This document shows, piece after piece, positions 33,875 through 43,977 of a stretch of DNA of 64,000 nucleotides; position 1 is the stretch's first letter; the number at the start of each line of letters is the position of its first letter. This stretch comes from Acetatifactor sp. GTDB taxonomy: Bacteria > Bacillota > Clostridia > Lachnospirales > Lachnospiraceae. The stretch covers positions 113,917 to 177,916 of the forward strand of contig JAILLF010000031.1 of NCBI GenBank assembly GCA_024693365.1, written 5' to 3'. Below the pieces are notes generated by a model that had not been told where the DNA came from, searched no databases, and was given only the letters and a program-made list of their open reading frames with translations. A program made the position numbers and the translations under genes.

Positions 33875-34663
33875 ATGAAAAAAGCGATTCGAAACATCTG
33901 GATCTGGTTGGTTTTGGCGTTTTTGTACGCGCCGATCTTGATCCTTGCATTTTATAGCTTTACCAGCGCGACCATGATCGGAACCGTCAGAGAGTTTTCC
34001 CTGGAGAATTATAAGACACTCTTTACGACGCCGGAGCTGACGGGCATGATCATTGGAACGTTAATTCTGGCGTTTGGAGTGGCACTTTTGTCCACCCTCC
34101 TTGGAACGGTGGGAGCCATAGGAAGTTTTTATTCCCATAAGCGGGTTCGCAAGGCGATCGAACTGAGCAATCAAGTGCCGGTTGTCAATGCAGACGTGGT
34201 GACGGGTTTTTCCGTATGTATTCTCATGATCGTGATCTTTCACGTTAGGAAGGATACCTTTATTCCCCTAGTGATCGGTCAGACGGCGCTCTGCGTACCG
34301 TTTGTATACCTTTCCGTGATTCCCCGACTGAAAAAGATGGATCACAATCTGTACGAGGCAGCCATGGATCTGGGCTGTACGCAGGCACAGGCCCTTTGGA
34401 AGGTGACGATCCCGCAGATCGTGCCGGGAATTACGTCGGGCTTTATGACGGCGATCACGCTGTCCTTGGATGACTATTTCATCGCAACGTACACGAAGCC
34501 GGCAACCTTTGATACGATCAGTACCTACGTGGTGAACGCGACGAAGGGGTCGCAGACCTCGATCAAAACGGCATTGTGGGCGCTTTCCGCCATTATTTTT
34601 GTAGTCGTGGTTTTGATCGTTGTTCTTGCAAACCGCGTGGGCAACAAGGAAGAGAGCCGATAG
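33875..34663 (+). CDS. potC: Spermidine/putrescine ABC transporter permease
   Basis: The second permease, 262 residues, six membrane segments, with the EAA motif YEAAMDLGCTQAQALWKVTIPQIVPGI. LYAPILILAFYSF near the N-terminus is the PotC pattern. GGAGGAG precedes the ATG. It lies between potB and potD. Confidence 0.94.
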   Translation: MKKAIRNIWIWLVLAFLYAPILILAFYSFTSATMIGTVREFSLENYKTLFTTPELTGMIIGTLILAFGVALLSTLLGTVGAIGSFYSHKRVRKAIELSNQVPVVNADVVTGFSVCILMIVIFHVRKDTFIPLVIGQTALCVPFVYLSVIPRLKKMDHNLYEAAMDLGCTQAQALWKVTIPQIVPGITSGFMTAITLSLDDYFIATYTKPATFDTISTYVVNATKGSQTSIKTALWALSAIIFVVVVLIVVLANRVGNKEESR

Positions 34664-34718
34664 TAACGTATCGCCCGAACGGCTGAATGCCGGCCGGGCT
34701 GATGGGAAGGATGAAACC

Positions 34719-36170
34719 GTGAAAAGAACAAAAGTTCATTTGATAAAAAGAATGCTTGGGACGGGCATTGCGCTCACGCTGGCAATGGGCATGACGGTTG
34801 GCCTTTCGGGGTGTGACGGTGCAAGTGACGCAGACGTTGTGGTTTTGCGCGTGGCAAACTGGGAGGAATACATTGATGAGGGGGATTGGGACGAAGAAGA
34901 CGGCATTGAGTTTTCTGACGGAACGATCCTTTGCCCCGAGAGCAGTCTTGTTGAGGATTTTGAGACTTGGTATTATGAAACCTACGGCCAAAAGGTGAAG
35001 GTGGAGTATTCGACCTTTGGCACAAATGAGGAACTGTATAATCAGATCACGATCGGTGACGTCTATGACTTGGTTTGTCCCTCGGAGTACATGATCATGA
35101 AAATGCTCCGCGAGGGAATGCTAGAGCCTTATTCCGAAGGATTTCATGACAAGGATAAGGAAGAGAATTACTATGAGAACGGCGTGTCCCCGTTCATCGC
35201 GGAGGTCTATGACGGTCTGGCAATTGACGGACATAAGCTGAACGAATATGCGGCAGGTTACATGTGGGGGACGCTTGGCATCGTATATAATCCGGAGGAA
35301 GTGACGGAGGAACAGGCGTCTTCCTGGAAGATTTTGTTGGATAAGAGCTTAAACAAGCGCATCACCATCAAGGACAGCGTCCGTGATGCGTTCTTTGCGG
35401 CGGTGAGCATCCAGTATTATGATGAGATCACGGAGCGGGGTTTTCTTGAGAAAGAGGATTATTCGGATGCATTGTATGCATGCTTAAACCGCACGGATCA
35501 GGAGACCGTGGATGCCACGGAAGAGATCCTAAGTGCCATCAAGCGCAACGTTTATTCCTTTGAGACCGACAGCGGCAAGGCGGACATGGTGACGGGAAAG
35601 GTGGTTGCAAACCAGCAGTGGTCCGGAGATGCCGTTTACACCATGGATCAGGCGGAGGAAGATGAGGTTGAGCTGTGTTATGCCGTTCCTGAAGAGTCCA
35701 CAAACCTTTGGTTTGACGGCTGGGTGATGTTGAAGAAGGGAATTAGCGAAGATTCCAGAAAACAGCAGGCAGCGGAAGCCTTTGTGAATTTTGTTTCCAT
35801 GCCGGAAAACGCAGTCCGCAACATGACGTACATAGGCTATACGTCCGTGATTTCCGGGGGCGACAGCGACGTGGTTCTTGAGTTTGTGGAAGACACGTAC
35901 GGCGCAGATCCCGAGGAGGAAGATCCTGAGGATCTTGTGGAATATGACGTGACGTACTTCTTTGGCGAGGATAAGGAAGCCGTGATCCTGACGACGGAGG
36001 ATCAGACACGCAGGCAATTGTATGCGCAGTATCCCAGTCAGGACGTGGTGGATCGCAGCGCCGTCATGGCATGCTTTGACAATGAGGGAAACGAGCGGAT
36101 CAACCGCATGTGGACCAACGTCCGCTGCTTTGATCTCCAGAACTGGCTTCACGAAACGTTTGATAAGTAA
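34719..36170 (+). CDS. potD: Polyamine-binding lipoprotein
   Basis: The substrate-binding component, with a signal peptide ending in the lipobox GLSGC followed by VVVLRVANWEEYID, the family's first strand. Conserved ligand-pocket segments include PSEYMIMKMLREGMLEP, YMWGTLGIVYNPE and WFDGWVMLKKG. The GTG at 34719 behind GGGAAGG is chosen over the track start inside potC. At 483 residues it is clearly longer than the common ~350-residue PotD; the extra is an acidic insert (ADPEEEDPEDLVEYD) and a C-terminal segment. Confidence 0.92.
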   Translation: MKRTKVHLIKRMLGTGIALTLAMGMTVGLSGCDGASDADVVVLRVANWEEYIDEGDWDEEDGIEFSDGTILCPESSLVEDFETWYYETYGQKVKVEYSTFGTNEELYNQITIGDVYDLVCPSEYMIMKMLREGMLEPYSEGFHDKDKEENYYENGVSPFIAEVYDGLAIDGHKLNEYAAGYMWGTLGIVYNPEEVTEEQASSWKILLDKSLNKRITIKDSVRDAFFAAVSIQYYDEITERGFLEKEDYSDALYACLNRTDQETVDATEEILSAIKRNVYSFETDSGKADMVTGKVVANQQWSGDAVYTMDQAEEDEVELCYAVPEESTNLWFDGWVMLKKGISEDSRKQQAAEAFVNFVSMPENAVRNMTYIGYTSVISGGDSDVVLEFVEDTYGADPEEEDPEDLVEYDVTYFFGEDKEAVILTTEDQTRRQLYAQYPSQDVVDRSAVMACFDNEGNERINRMWTNVRCFDLQNWLHETFDK

Positions 36171-36191
36171 CAAAGATAGGAAAGATTTAGA

Positions 36192-38525
36192 ATGAGCATT
36201 TATGACACCTTAAATCCACAGCAGAAGGAGGCTGTCCAGACTACGGACGGCCCCCTTTTGATTCTGGCGGGGGCGGGCTCCGGAAAGACCCGCGTTTTGA
36301 CGCACCGCATCGTATACCTCATCGAAGAGATGGGAGTGAATCCGTGGAACATTCTTGCCATAACCTTTACAAATAAGGCGGCCGGGGAAATGCGGGAGAG
36401 GGTTGACAAGCTGGTTGGCTTTGGCGCAGACCAGATTTGGGTCAGCACCTTTCACTCCACTTGTGTCAGAATCCTGCGCAGATTTATTGACAGATTGGGA
36501 TTTGGCACGAATTTTACCATCTATGACGCGGACGATCAGAAGACGGTAATGAAGGGGATTTGCAAACGCCTGAACGTCGATACGAAACAGCTTTCGGAAA
36601 AAACGCTCCTGAATTATATTTCTTCTGCGAAGGACGAGCTAATTAGCGTCAGGGAATATGAAACAACGGCCGTGGGAGATTTCCGGAAAACCACCATTGC
36701 CAAAGTCTACCGGGAATATCAGGAAAGCCTGAAGTCGAGCAACGCGTTGGATTTTGACGACATCATCGTGATGACCGTGGAACTGTTTAAGACGCAACCT
36801 GAGGTGCTGAAGTATTACCAGGATCGTTTTAAATATATTATGGTCGATGAATACCAGGATACCAACACTGCGCAGTTTGAACTGATCAGGCTTCTTGCGG
36901 ATCGTGACAGAAATCTTTGCGTGGTGGGCGATGACGACCAGAGCATCTATAAGTTCCGGGGCGCTAACATCCGTAACATATTGGATTTTGAATTTCATTA
37001 TCCCGAGGCGACGGTCATCAAACTGGAGCAGAATTATCGTTCGACGCAAAACATTTTGGACGCGGCAAATGCCGTCATACGCAATAACGTGGGAAGAAAG
37101 AGCAAGGCGCTTTGGACCAGCGAAGGTCCGGGAGCCCAAGTTCATTTCCGTCAATTGGAAAACGCTTATGAGGAAGCGGAATTCATCGCGGACGACGTGG
37201 TGAGAAGGATCCGGAAGGACGGCGCGTCTTACGGCGATTTTGCGATCCTGTACCGGACCAATGCGCAGTCGAGACTTTTGGAAGAACGCATGGTCGTGGA
37301 GGGCATTCCTTATAACGTCGTGGGCGGCGTGAACTTTTATTCCAGAGCCGAGATCAAGGACGTATTGGCATACTTAAAAACGATCGACAACGGACGGGAT
37401 GAGGTGGCGCTAAGGCGCATTATCAACGTGCCAAAGCGGAGTATTGGAGCGGCCAGTTTGGAAAAGGTTGCAACTTACGCGCAGTCCATGGGACTAACGC
37501 TCTTTGACGCCATGTGCGAAGCGGACCGGATCCCGGGGCTTGGAAAGGCTGCAGGGAAAATCCGGGAGTTTGTCAACATGATCCGGGTGCTTCGGTCCGG
37601 ACAGGAATCCTATGGGATTGTTGACCTAATCAGTGCCGTCATGGAGCGGACGAATTATGCGGAATATCTGATGGAGCAGGATGAGGAGAGTGCGGAGGAT
37701 CGTCTTGCCAACATTGATGAACTGATCTCAAAGGCGACGGGATATGAAGAGACCCATGACGAAATCCTGCTTTCGGAATTCCTTGAAGAGATTGCGTTGG
37801 TGACGGATCTGGACAACGTAGAGGATGCGGAAAACCGCGTGCTTCTCATGACGCTGCACGGGGCAAAGGGACTGGAATTTCCCTACGTGTACCTTGCAGG
37901 CATGGAGGATGGCCTCTTTCCAAGCTATATGACCATCACTTCGGATGACAATGAGGATCTGGAGGAGGAGAGGCGACTGGCCTACGTGGGGATTACCCGG
38001 GCCATGCGGGAATTGACGCTGACCTGCGCAAAATCCAGGATGATCCGCGGAGAGACGCAGTACAACCCCTTAAGCCGTTTTGTCAGGGAAATCCCAAGGG
38101 AACTTTTAGACCAGGAGACACCGGCAAGTTCAAGGCGCGTAGACCCTGAAACGTTTGGAATTTCCGTCGGCAGGGGAAGCCGCAGTGATCAATTCGGCGG
38201 CCGGGCGGGATATGGCGGCAGCCAGCTTGGCGAAAGACCGTGGGCTTCCTCGAAACCCAGAAAGACGCCAAACGAAGTAAAGCCCTTTATCGCGCAACAA
38301 TCCAACAAATTAAGTGCTCTGTCGGGACTGAAGAAGGGAATGGATCCTGCGGCGAAGGAGACACCGGAATATAGCGTCGGGGATCGCGTAAAACACGTGA
38401 AATACGGCGAAGGAACCGTGAAGGCCATCGTGGAGGAGCCCAGAGATTACAAGGTGACCGTGGATTTTGACGGCGCGGGGGAGCGCGTGATGTATGCCTC
38501 TTTTGCAAAATTAAAGTTATCTTAA
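36192..38525 (+). CDS. pcrA: DNA helicase PcrA/UvrD
   Basis: A 777-residue superfamily 1A helicase for nucleotide excision repair and removal of protein roadblocks. Motifs in order: LNPQQKEAV (Q), AGAGSGKTRVLTHR (I), TFTNKAAGEMRERV (Ia), VDEYQDTN (II), VGDDDQSIYKFRGA (III), YRS (IV), MTLHGAKGLEFPYVYLAG (V) and EEERRLAYVGITRA (VI). The C-terminal Tudor-like domain GDRVKHVKYGEGTVKAI binds RNA polymerase. It begins 21 bases after potD. Confidence 0.97.
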   Translation: MSIYDTLNPQQKEAVQTTDGPLLILAGAGSGKTRVLTHRIVYLIEEMGVNPWNILAITFTNKAAGEMRERVDKLVGFGADQIWVSTFHSTCVRILRRFIDRLGFGTNFTIYDADDQKTVMKGICKRLNVDTKQLSEKTLLNYISSAKDELISVREYETTAVGDFRKTTIAKVYREYQESLKSSNALDFDDIIVMTVELFKTQPEVLKYYQDRFKYIMVDEYQDTNTAQFELIRLLADRDRNLCVVGDDDQSIYKFRGANIRNILDFEFHYPEATVIKLEQNYRSTQNILDAANAVIRNNVGRKSKALWTSEGPGAQVHFRQLENAYEEAEFIADDVVRRIRKDGASYGDFAILYRTNAQSRLLEERMVVEGIPYNVVGGVNFYSRAEIKDVLAYLKTIDNGRDEVALRRIINVPKRSIGAASLEKVATYAQSMGLTLFDAMCEADRIPGLGKAAGKIREFVNMIRVLRSGQESYGIVDLISAVMERTNYAEYLMEQDEESAEDRLANIDELISKATGYEETHDEILLSEFLEEIALVTDLDNVEDAENRVLLMTLHGAKGLEFPYVYLAGMEDGLFPSYMTITSDDNEDLEEERRLAYVGITRAMRELTLTCAKSRMIRGETQYNPLSRFVREIPRELLDQETPASSRRVDPETFGISVGRGSRSDQFGGRAGYGGSQLGERPWASSKPRKTPNEVKPFIAQQSNKLSALSGLKKGMDPAAKETPEYSVGDRVKHVKYGEGTVKAIVEEPRDYKVTVDFDGAGERVMYASFAKLKLS

Positions 38526-38655
38526 GAAATATATGGAATTTTTTTTGAAAACGTGTTAAAATATCCTTGATTGTGGGATTGCTATTATTTGGGGTGAGAA
38601 TTGGTTCCGCGTTCTCTCCGGAAAAGAGAAAAATACAAGAAAGGACGAGAGTGTT

Positions 38656-38985
38656 ATGAACAGATTTGAGAAATTCGTTGACAAGCAGAAAATTGAAGCG
38701 CTTCTTGCTAAGAAGGATGAAGAGCTTGCAAAGCTTTATAAGCTCCTTGGAAAGAAAGTAGCCGTGAAGGAGGAAGAAGAGGAGGAAAAGAAGTTTAACG
38801 TTTTGCTCTGGGTTCTTGCCATCATCGGCGTTGTTGCAGCCGTAGCAGGCATTTGCTATGCCATTTACCGTTATTTCACTCCCGATTATCTGGATGATTT
38901 TGATGATGATTTCGATGAGGAATTTGACGAAATCGAGGCAGAAGAAGACGAGGACGATGATTCCCTTTACGAGGATGAGGAGTAA
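38656..38985 (+). CDS. Small single-pass membrane protein with acidic tail
   Basis: The 109 residues comprise a charged helical N-terminus (KFVDKQKIEALLAKKDEEL), one membrane helix (residues ~47-70, VLLWVLAIIGVVAAVAGICYAIY) and a strongly acidic C-terminus of Asp/Glu. The N-terminal half is likely a short coiled coil. No enzymatic domain is visible and I do not recognise a family. It has AAGGACGAGAG before the ATG and stands alone between pcrA and a terminator. Confidence 0.8.
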   Translation: MNRFEKFVDKQKIEALLAKKDEELAKLYKLLGKKVAVKEEEEEEKKFNVLLWVLAIIGVVAAVAGICYAIYRYFTPDYLDDFDDDFDEEFDEIEAEEDEDDDSLYEDEE

Positions 38986-39041
38986 GGAGAGCACGGCTTA
39001 GTTTTCGCGGCTAAGTTTTAAGTTTTGCGCGAAAAAGAAGG

Positions 39042-39082
39042 AAGCCTGATTTTGACCTTATGGCCGGAATCAGGCTTTTTTG
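39042..39082 (+). terminator. Rho-independent terminator
   Basis: AAGCCTGATT pairs with AATCAGGCTT around a ~16-base loop, then TTTTT. It ends the acidic membrane protein transcript. Confidence 0.88.
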
Positions 39083-39107
39083 AGTATGTTGGCAGGAGGA
39101 GTCTGGC

Positions 39108-40553
39108 TTGAAGAAGGGGACGATCTTTGAAGGAACCGTCGAGCGGGTAAAGTACCCCAATAAGGGCATTGTGAGAACGGAGGAAGGATTAGTTACGATC
39201 AAAAACGTCCTTCCCGGCCAGAAGATAAGGGGGAGCATCACGAAGTCCGGGAAGGACCGGATGGAAGGAAGGCTCTTGGAGGTCCTTGAGAGATCACCGC
39301 TAGAGACGGGAAAGGTTTGCGAGCGGTTTGGCATTTGCGGCGGATGTACGTATCTCTCCCTGGAATATGAATCGCAGAAGGCCATCAAGGAGGAGCAGGT
39401 AAAGAGTGCGCTGGATCAGGCGCTGGCAGGACAGGGCACGGAGTATTTGTTTGAAGGCGTGCAGGACAGTCCTTGTCATTATGAGTACCGAAACAAGATG
39501 GAGTTTACCTTCGGAAATGAGTATAAGGATGGGCCGCTGACGCTTGGCATGCATAAGCGGGGCAGCTTTTTTGACGTTGTGCCCGTGGAGGACTGCCTCA
39601 TCGTAGACGGGGATTATCGTTTGATACTTCGGACTGTCCGGGAATATTTCGCTGAGAAAGGGACGTCCTTCTTTCACCGCATGACGCACCTGGGATACCT
39701 TAGACATCTTTTGGTCAGAAAGAGCAGGGCGGAGAACGCCATTTTAGTCGCCCTAGTGACAACGACGCAGATTCCTGACGATCAAGAACTGATCCAAGGA
39801 TTTACGCAGCGGCTTTTGGCGCTGACCCAAAAGGAAGACGGAAAAGAATGCCTGGAGGGAAACTTTGCCGGCATTTTGCACGTTTTGAATGATTCGACCG
39901 CGGACGTCGTAAAGTGCGACCGCATGGAGGTGTTATATGGCTCGGACGGATTTGGGGAAAAGCTCTTGGGACTGGATTTCCAGGTGAGCACGTTTTCTTT
40001 CTTCCAGACAAATTCCACAGGTGCCGAGGTAATCTATCACACGGTGCAAAGATACGTGGAAGAGGCGGGATACTCCGCACGTGCTTTGGACGATGGCGAT
40101 CGCGAAAGAATAGATAAGCCGGTCGTGTTTGACCTTTATTCGGGAACGGGTACGATCACGCAACTGATGGCGCCCGTGGCGAAAAAGGTGATCGGCGTTG
40201 AGATTGTGGAGGAAGCCGTGGAAGCGGCCAGAAAAAGCGCCGCGGCGAACCATTTGGAGAATTGTGAGTTTATCGCGGGGGACGTTTTGAAGGTGCTTCC
40301 GGAGATTGCGGAGAAGCCGGATTTTATCATATTAGATCCGCCGAGGGAGGGCATTCATCCCAAGGCACTTCCCAGGATTTTGGATTACGGCGTGGAGCAT
40401 CTGGTCTACGTTTCCTGTAAGCTTTCGAGTCTGGTAAACGATCTCGCGTCGTTCCGCGCACGCGGTTACGAAGTTGAGCGGGCAACGGCCGTAGATCAAT
40501 TTCCGTGGACGGCCAACGTGGAGACGATTTGCCTGATCAGTAAGAAAAAATAA
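39108..40553 (+). CDS. rlmD: 23S rRNA (uracil-C5)-methyltransferase, RlmD/RumA type
   Basis: The 481-residue protein has an N-terminal TRAM domain (IFEGTVERVKYPNKGIVRTEE), the iron-sulfur segment CERFGICGGCTYLSLEYE, and a Rossmann methyltransferase domain with DLYSGTGTITQLMAPVAKKVIGVEIVEEAV. The catalytic region LDPPREGIHPKAL...VYVSCKLSSL includes the active-site Cys. It modifies a uridine of 23S rRNA (U1939 or U747 in known members). The start is TTG behind AGGAGGAG. Confidence 0.92.
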   Translation: MKKGTIFEGTVERVKYPNKGIVRTEEGLVTIKNVLPGQKIRGSITKSGKDRMEGRLLEVLERSPLETGKVCERFGICGGCTYLSLEYESQKAIKEEQVKSALDQALAGQGTEYLFEGVQDSPCHYEYRNKMEFTFGNEYKDGPLTLGMHKRGSFFDVVPVEDCLIVDGDYRLILRTVREYFAEKGTSFFHRMTHLGYLRHLLVRKSRAENAILVALVTTTQIPDDQELIQGFTQRLLALTQKEDGKECLEGNFAGILHVLNDSTADVVKCDRMEVLYGSDGFGEKLLGLDFQVSTFSFFQTNSTGAEVIYHTVQRYVEEAGYSARALDDGDRERIDKPVVFDLYSGTGTITQLMAPVAKKVIGVEIVEEAVEAARKSAAANHLENCEFIAGDVLKVLPEIAEKPDFIILDPPREGIHPKALPRILDYGVEHLVYVSCKLSSLVNDLASFRARGYEVERATAVDQFPWTANVETICLISKKK

Positions 40554-40606
40554 ATTCGAAACAGACCATAGGGCGCAGGGAAACCGGCGCAAAGCAGGAG
40601 GAGAAA

Positions 40607-41707
40607 ATGGTCGGAAATGAAATATTAAATCAGATTCAGACCATCCGGGATTTAAAAATGGTCAAAATCTACCCGCTGTTTGAGGGTGAGACGCCTCTCA
40701 TGGGCCTGATGGTCTATTATGCGGACAAGACCATGAATTATTGCAGTGCGGACAGGTATTTTCCGGCATTGCTTGACCGGATCGCGATGGTATATGAAGA
40801 GGAGGCCGAAACGGGAGAGATCATCGTGGATGACCTGACCAAACGGATCCTTGGGGAAGCGAATGAATTTTGCAGGGATGACCTGCTGGCGCGCTTGCCG
40901 GAGTATGAAGAAAATGATGATCCAGAGTTTCTGCCAAAGGGTTTTACGCACGTCTACGTCATGCCGATCGTGACTTACGTCATGAAGGCCATGTATGGCA
41001 GAAAGGACGGAAAAATTCAATTTGATGACTTTGTGCAGCAGTGGTTTGAAAAGGGAATCCTGAGCGGCGTGATCGACGACAGGAGGCAAAGATATCCCTA
41101 CCGGATCAGCTTGACGGCCGGAGACGTCTATGACGTCACGGTCTGCAACGTGCTAAAGCCGGGAAACGTCTTAAAGGTCAACGTTTCTTTCGGAATGAGC
41201 GGGATCGCGGCGACGTATTACGATCAGTATTATTGTTATCAGGGTACCCTGAGGATCGACGTACGGGGAGATAAAATGACGTTCTCCCACGTGATGAAGG
41301 ATCAAGATCAGGCGGCGATCGAGATTCATCAGGAGCTGGAGGAAGCGCCATGGGGCGCACCGACGGAATGCGTCAGAAGGCTGACGGCCGGAGAAAACGC
41401 TGAATGGAAGGCGAGCATGATCCCATGGGGCGGATACGTCTATAAGGCGGTGGCAGACGGGAAAACATATCTGGTCTATTCGAATGACGGACTTGGCATC
41501 ACGATCAGCCGCGGAGTTTGTGTTAAAAAGCTTTCAATCCAAGGCGGTGAGGATACGTTATTTGGTCAATTTGCCTTTCGGTTCTATGAGAGGGAGGACG
41601 TCACGGAGCTGCGGTTCCTTGACATGGAATATCCCAGATCGGCAAGGTACGCGGCGGAATATGCCGACAGATGTTACGTAAGAAAACTGGAATATGCAGG
41701 GGAATAA
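40607..41707 (+). CDS. Unknown protein, first gene of the AAA+/TelA-like operon
   Basis: I do not recognise this 366-residue soluble protein. It has no signal peptide or membrane segment. The first ~60 residues read like a mixed alpha/beta sensor module (KIYPLFEGETPLMGLMVYYAD), and the C-terminal half is beta-rich (VYDVTVCNVLKPGNVLKVNVSFG ... GGYVYKAVADGKTYLVYSNDGLG). AGGAGGAG precedes the ATG. It ends five bases before the AAA+ ATPase gene, so it is very probably part of the same operon and may provide the substrate or scaffold of that system. Confidence 0.8.
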   Translation: MVGNEILNQIQTIRDLKMVKIYPLFEGETPLMGLMVYYADKTMNYCSADRYFPALLDRIAMVYEEEAETGEIIVDDLTKRILGEANEFCRDDLLARLPEYEENDDPEFLPKGFTHVYVMPIVTYVMKAMYGRKDGKIQFDDFVQQWFEKGILSGVIDDRRQRYPYRISLTAGDVYDVTVCNVLKPGNVLKVNVSFGMSGIAATYYDQYYCYQGTLRIDVRGDKMTFSHVMKDQDQAAIEIHQELEEAPWGAPTECVRRLTAGENAEWKASMIPWGGYVYKAVADGKTYLVYSNDGLGITISRGVCVKKLSIQGGEDTLFGQFAFRFYEREDVTELRFLDMEYPRSARYAAEYADRCYVRKLEYAGE

Positions 41708-41712
41708 GAGAG

Positions 41713-43977
41713 ATGGACAATTATTGGGAAAACAAAGCGGAAGCGCAAAGAAGACTGGGAAAAGTTATTGACGGTTTAAAGAGATATAAAAAGACGGAAG
41801 ACATAGAAACGCTCCTCCTTGAATTGGACAGGATCAGAGACGGGAAGAGTACGCCGGAAGTAAAGCCGCTGATGCTGTACGTGGAGATGGTCGAGTCCAT
41901 CCGGCAGGGCACGCGTCTTTTAAGTGCGTTGCCCGGGCTGATCCACAATGCGGAAGCAGTCTATAATGATCTTTTCATCTTGGGGGAAAAGACGCCTGAT
42001 TTTGACAATACGGTAGCCATCTTTAAGGGATTGATCGGCATCGACGGCCTGATCGCAAAGGAACTGTTTGACCTGGCTCTTTATTCAACCTTTAGCGATA
42101 AGAAGAATTACTTGTGCATTGCGCAGGTCATCGGTAATCTGAAGAATTCCAAGCAAATCTTTGACAAGATCCGCGTCTATGGATTGGAAGCCAGGGAATA
42201 CTTTGTGGAAGATACGGGCTATCTGGCCAATCTGTTGAAGGTGGTTGGCCGCTTGAACAAAACAAGGCTGAGCAGTTTTGACGCCGTCATGGAAGAAGAA
42301 TTGGCTAAGTTGCGTAAGAACAATGGAATCTATGACGTGGATCCCGTGAGACTGGCGGAGGTGGAGAAGAACGTCAGCAGGGCGGAGCTCACGATTGAAA
42401 ACGGTAAGAACCTGTTGGAACTCTTGGATCGCAGGTATCAGAAAATCAAGCGCATTACGGATGAATTGGACGATAAATCTAAAGTGATCCAGCAGAACAT
42501 GACGGATTATCTGGATACAAAGACGGAGAACGCAAAGTCGGCTTTGGAAGACGCCATGAGGGAATGTGAGGAGATCCAAAGAAAATCCATCCTGATGGAA
42601 AAGGATCTGTTCTTAAAGCAGATGTTCTCCGATGCGGAATCGGAACTCACGAAGTATAAATCCCAGGCGAAAGCGATCGCGGCTACGGCGTCGGCTGACG
42701 TGGCAGCCATCGGAAGAGATGCGGACGGCGTGATCAAAAGACTTCGCAAGGTGGCGGAGGATGACGACAAGATCCAGAAATTTGTGGAAAACTCCCGCAT
42801 GGACGAGGCCATCCTTCAAAAGATCGAGAAGCTGACCATGCTGAATGATTCCATGATAGAGAGATTGCAGAAGGAAGCCGTGAACGTTCAGGAAAACGAG
42901 GCACCGGCACGACTGGAGGCCGGACAGGCTCAGCCTAAGAGTGCAAGGAGCCGCTCCGAAGAGTATAAGGCGGCCGTCAGCGGGATGGGCGCGCAGACAT
43001 CCGTTCAAGTATCTTCCGCGGCCGCTGCAAAGAAGGAACAAAGAATCATCCCGCCCGTTAATATGTTTCTTGACAGAAGCATTCCGTTTACGGAGCGTTA
43101 TGCCCTGGTTCAGGCGGAGAAAAAGAGAAGAATGGATGCGGGTGAAATTTTCCACGAAGCTTTCGATGACGTGATCACGGCGGTCATGGAAAACGTCAAT
43201 CCTTATTTGATCGGACCCTCCGGCTGTGGAAAAACCTTTATGGTAAACCAGATCGGTGAAATCCTGAACTTGGATTGTTCTGATATCGGTTACATCAATG
43301 AAGAGTATGACATCCTTGGTTACGTGACGGCCATGGGGGATTACAGTGAGTCGAATTTCTATCAGTTGTATAAATACGGCGGCATCGCATTCTGCGATGA
43401 GTTGGACAATGGTAATGCCAAGGCTACCGTCAAGTTGAATTCCTTCCTGTCAAATCAGGAGCGTTCCAACTATTGCTTCCCGGGCGGTGAGCGCGTGGAA
43501 AGACATGCGAATTTCCGCGTGATCGCGGCAGGTAACACGGATGGAAGCGGAGCAGACGTCAATTACAGCACTCGTGAAAAGATCGAGGAGTCCGTTCAGC
43601 AGCGTATGATCCCCGTGTACGTCGATTATGACAACCGCGTGGAACAAGCCATTTTGGCCGACTATCCTGACTGGTTTGAGTTTGCCTGTGCCTTTCGTAA
43701 GGCGACGGACCGCTGGGAGGAAGCATGTGGCGTGCCCGCACAGGGTATCTTCACGACAAGAGACGCATTCAGAATCAAACGATATATGGATGATACGAGC
43801 TTTTCGCCGAACAAGATCATGAATTATGAGTTTGTTCAGACGAAGGAACCGGAATACCTTGGCTTCCTGAAGGAAGAGCTTGCAAAGCTGATCAAAAAAG
43901 GCGATTTGTCGTATGGCATCTATCAGATTTTTTCAGAAGAAGTGGAACGCATCAGAAAAAGAGGTAAGAGAACGTAA
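41713..43977 (+). CDS. MoxR-like AAA+ ATPase with long helical N-terminal half
   Basis: The 754-residue protein divides in two. Residues ~1-430 are helical with coiled-coil stretches (for example NVSRAELTIENGKNLLELLDRRYQKI and ESELTKYKSQAKAIAATASADVAA) and a low-complexity linker. Residues ~470-754 are a MoxR/CobS-type AAA+ module: Walker A GPSGCGKTFMVNQIGE (~502), Walker B GIAFCDELDNGNAKATVKLN (~557) and the sensor-1-like region FRVIAAGNTDGSG. The C-terminus contains the lid helices. The start MDNYWENKAEAQ (41713) replaces the track start. The next gene begins at its last base. MoxR ATPases usually remodel targets together with a VWA partner. Confidence 0.88.
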   Translation: MDNYWENKAEAQRRLGKVIDGLKRYKKTEDIETLLLELDRIRDGKSTPEVKPLMLYVEMVESIRQGTRLLSALPGLIHNAEAVYNDLFILGEKTPDFDNTVAIFKGLIGIDGLIAKELFDLALYSTFSDKKNYLCIAQVIGNLKNSKQIFDKIRVYGLEAREYFVEDTGYLANLLKVVGRLNKTRLSSFDAVMEEELAKLRKNNGIYDVDPVRLAEVEKNVSRAELTIENGKNLLELLDRRYQKIKRITDELDDKSKVIQQNMTDYLDTKTENAKSALEDAMRECEEIQRKSILMEKDLFLKQMFSDAESELTKYKSQAKAIAATASADVAAIGRDADGVIKRLRKVAEDDDKIQKFVENSRMDEAILQKIEKLTMLNDSMIERLQKEAVNVQENEAPARLEAGQAQPKSARSRSEEYKAAVSGMGAQTSVQVSSAAAAKKEQRIIPPVNMFLDRSIPFTERYALVQAEKKRRMDAGEIFHEAFDDVITAVMENVNPYLIGPSGCGKTFMVNQIGEILNLDCSDIGYINEEYDILGYVTAMGDYSESNFYQLYKYGGIAFCDELDNGNAKATVKLNSFLSNQERSNYCFPGGERVERHANFRVIAAGNTDGSGADVNYSTREKIEESVQQRMIPVYVDYDNRVEQAILADYPDWFEFACAFRKATDRWEEACGVPAQGIFTTRDAFRIKRYMDDTSFSPNKIMNYEFVQTKEPEYLGFLKEELAKLIKKGDLSYGIYQIFSEEVERIRKRGKRT

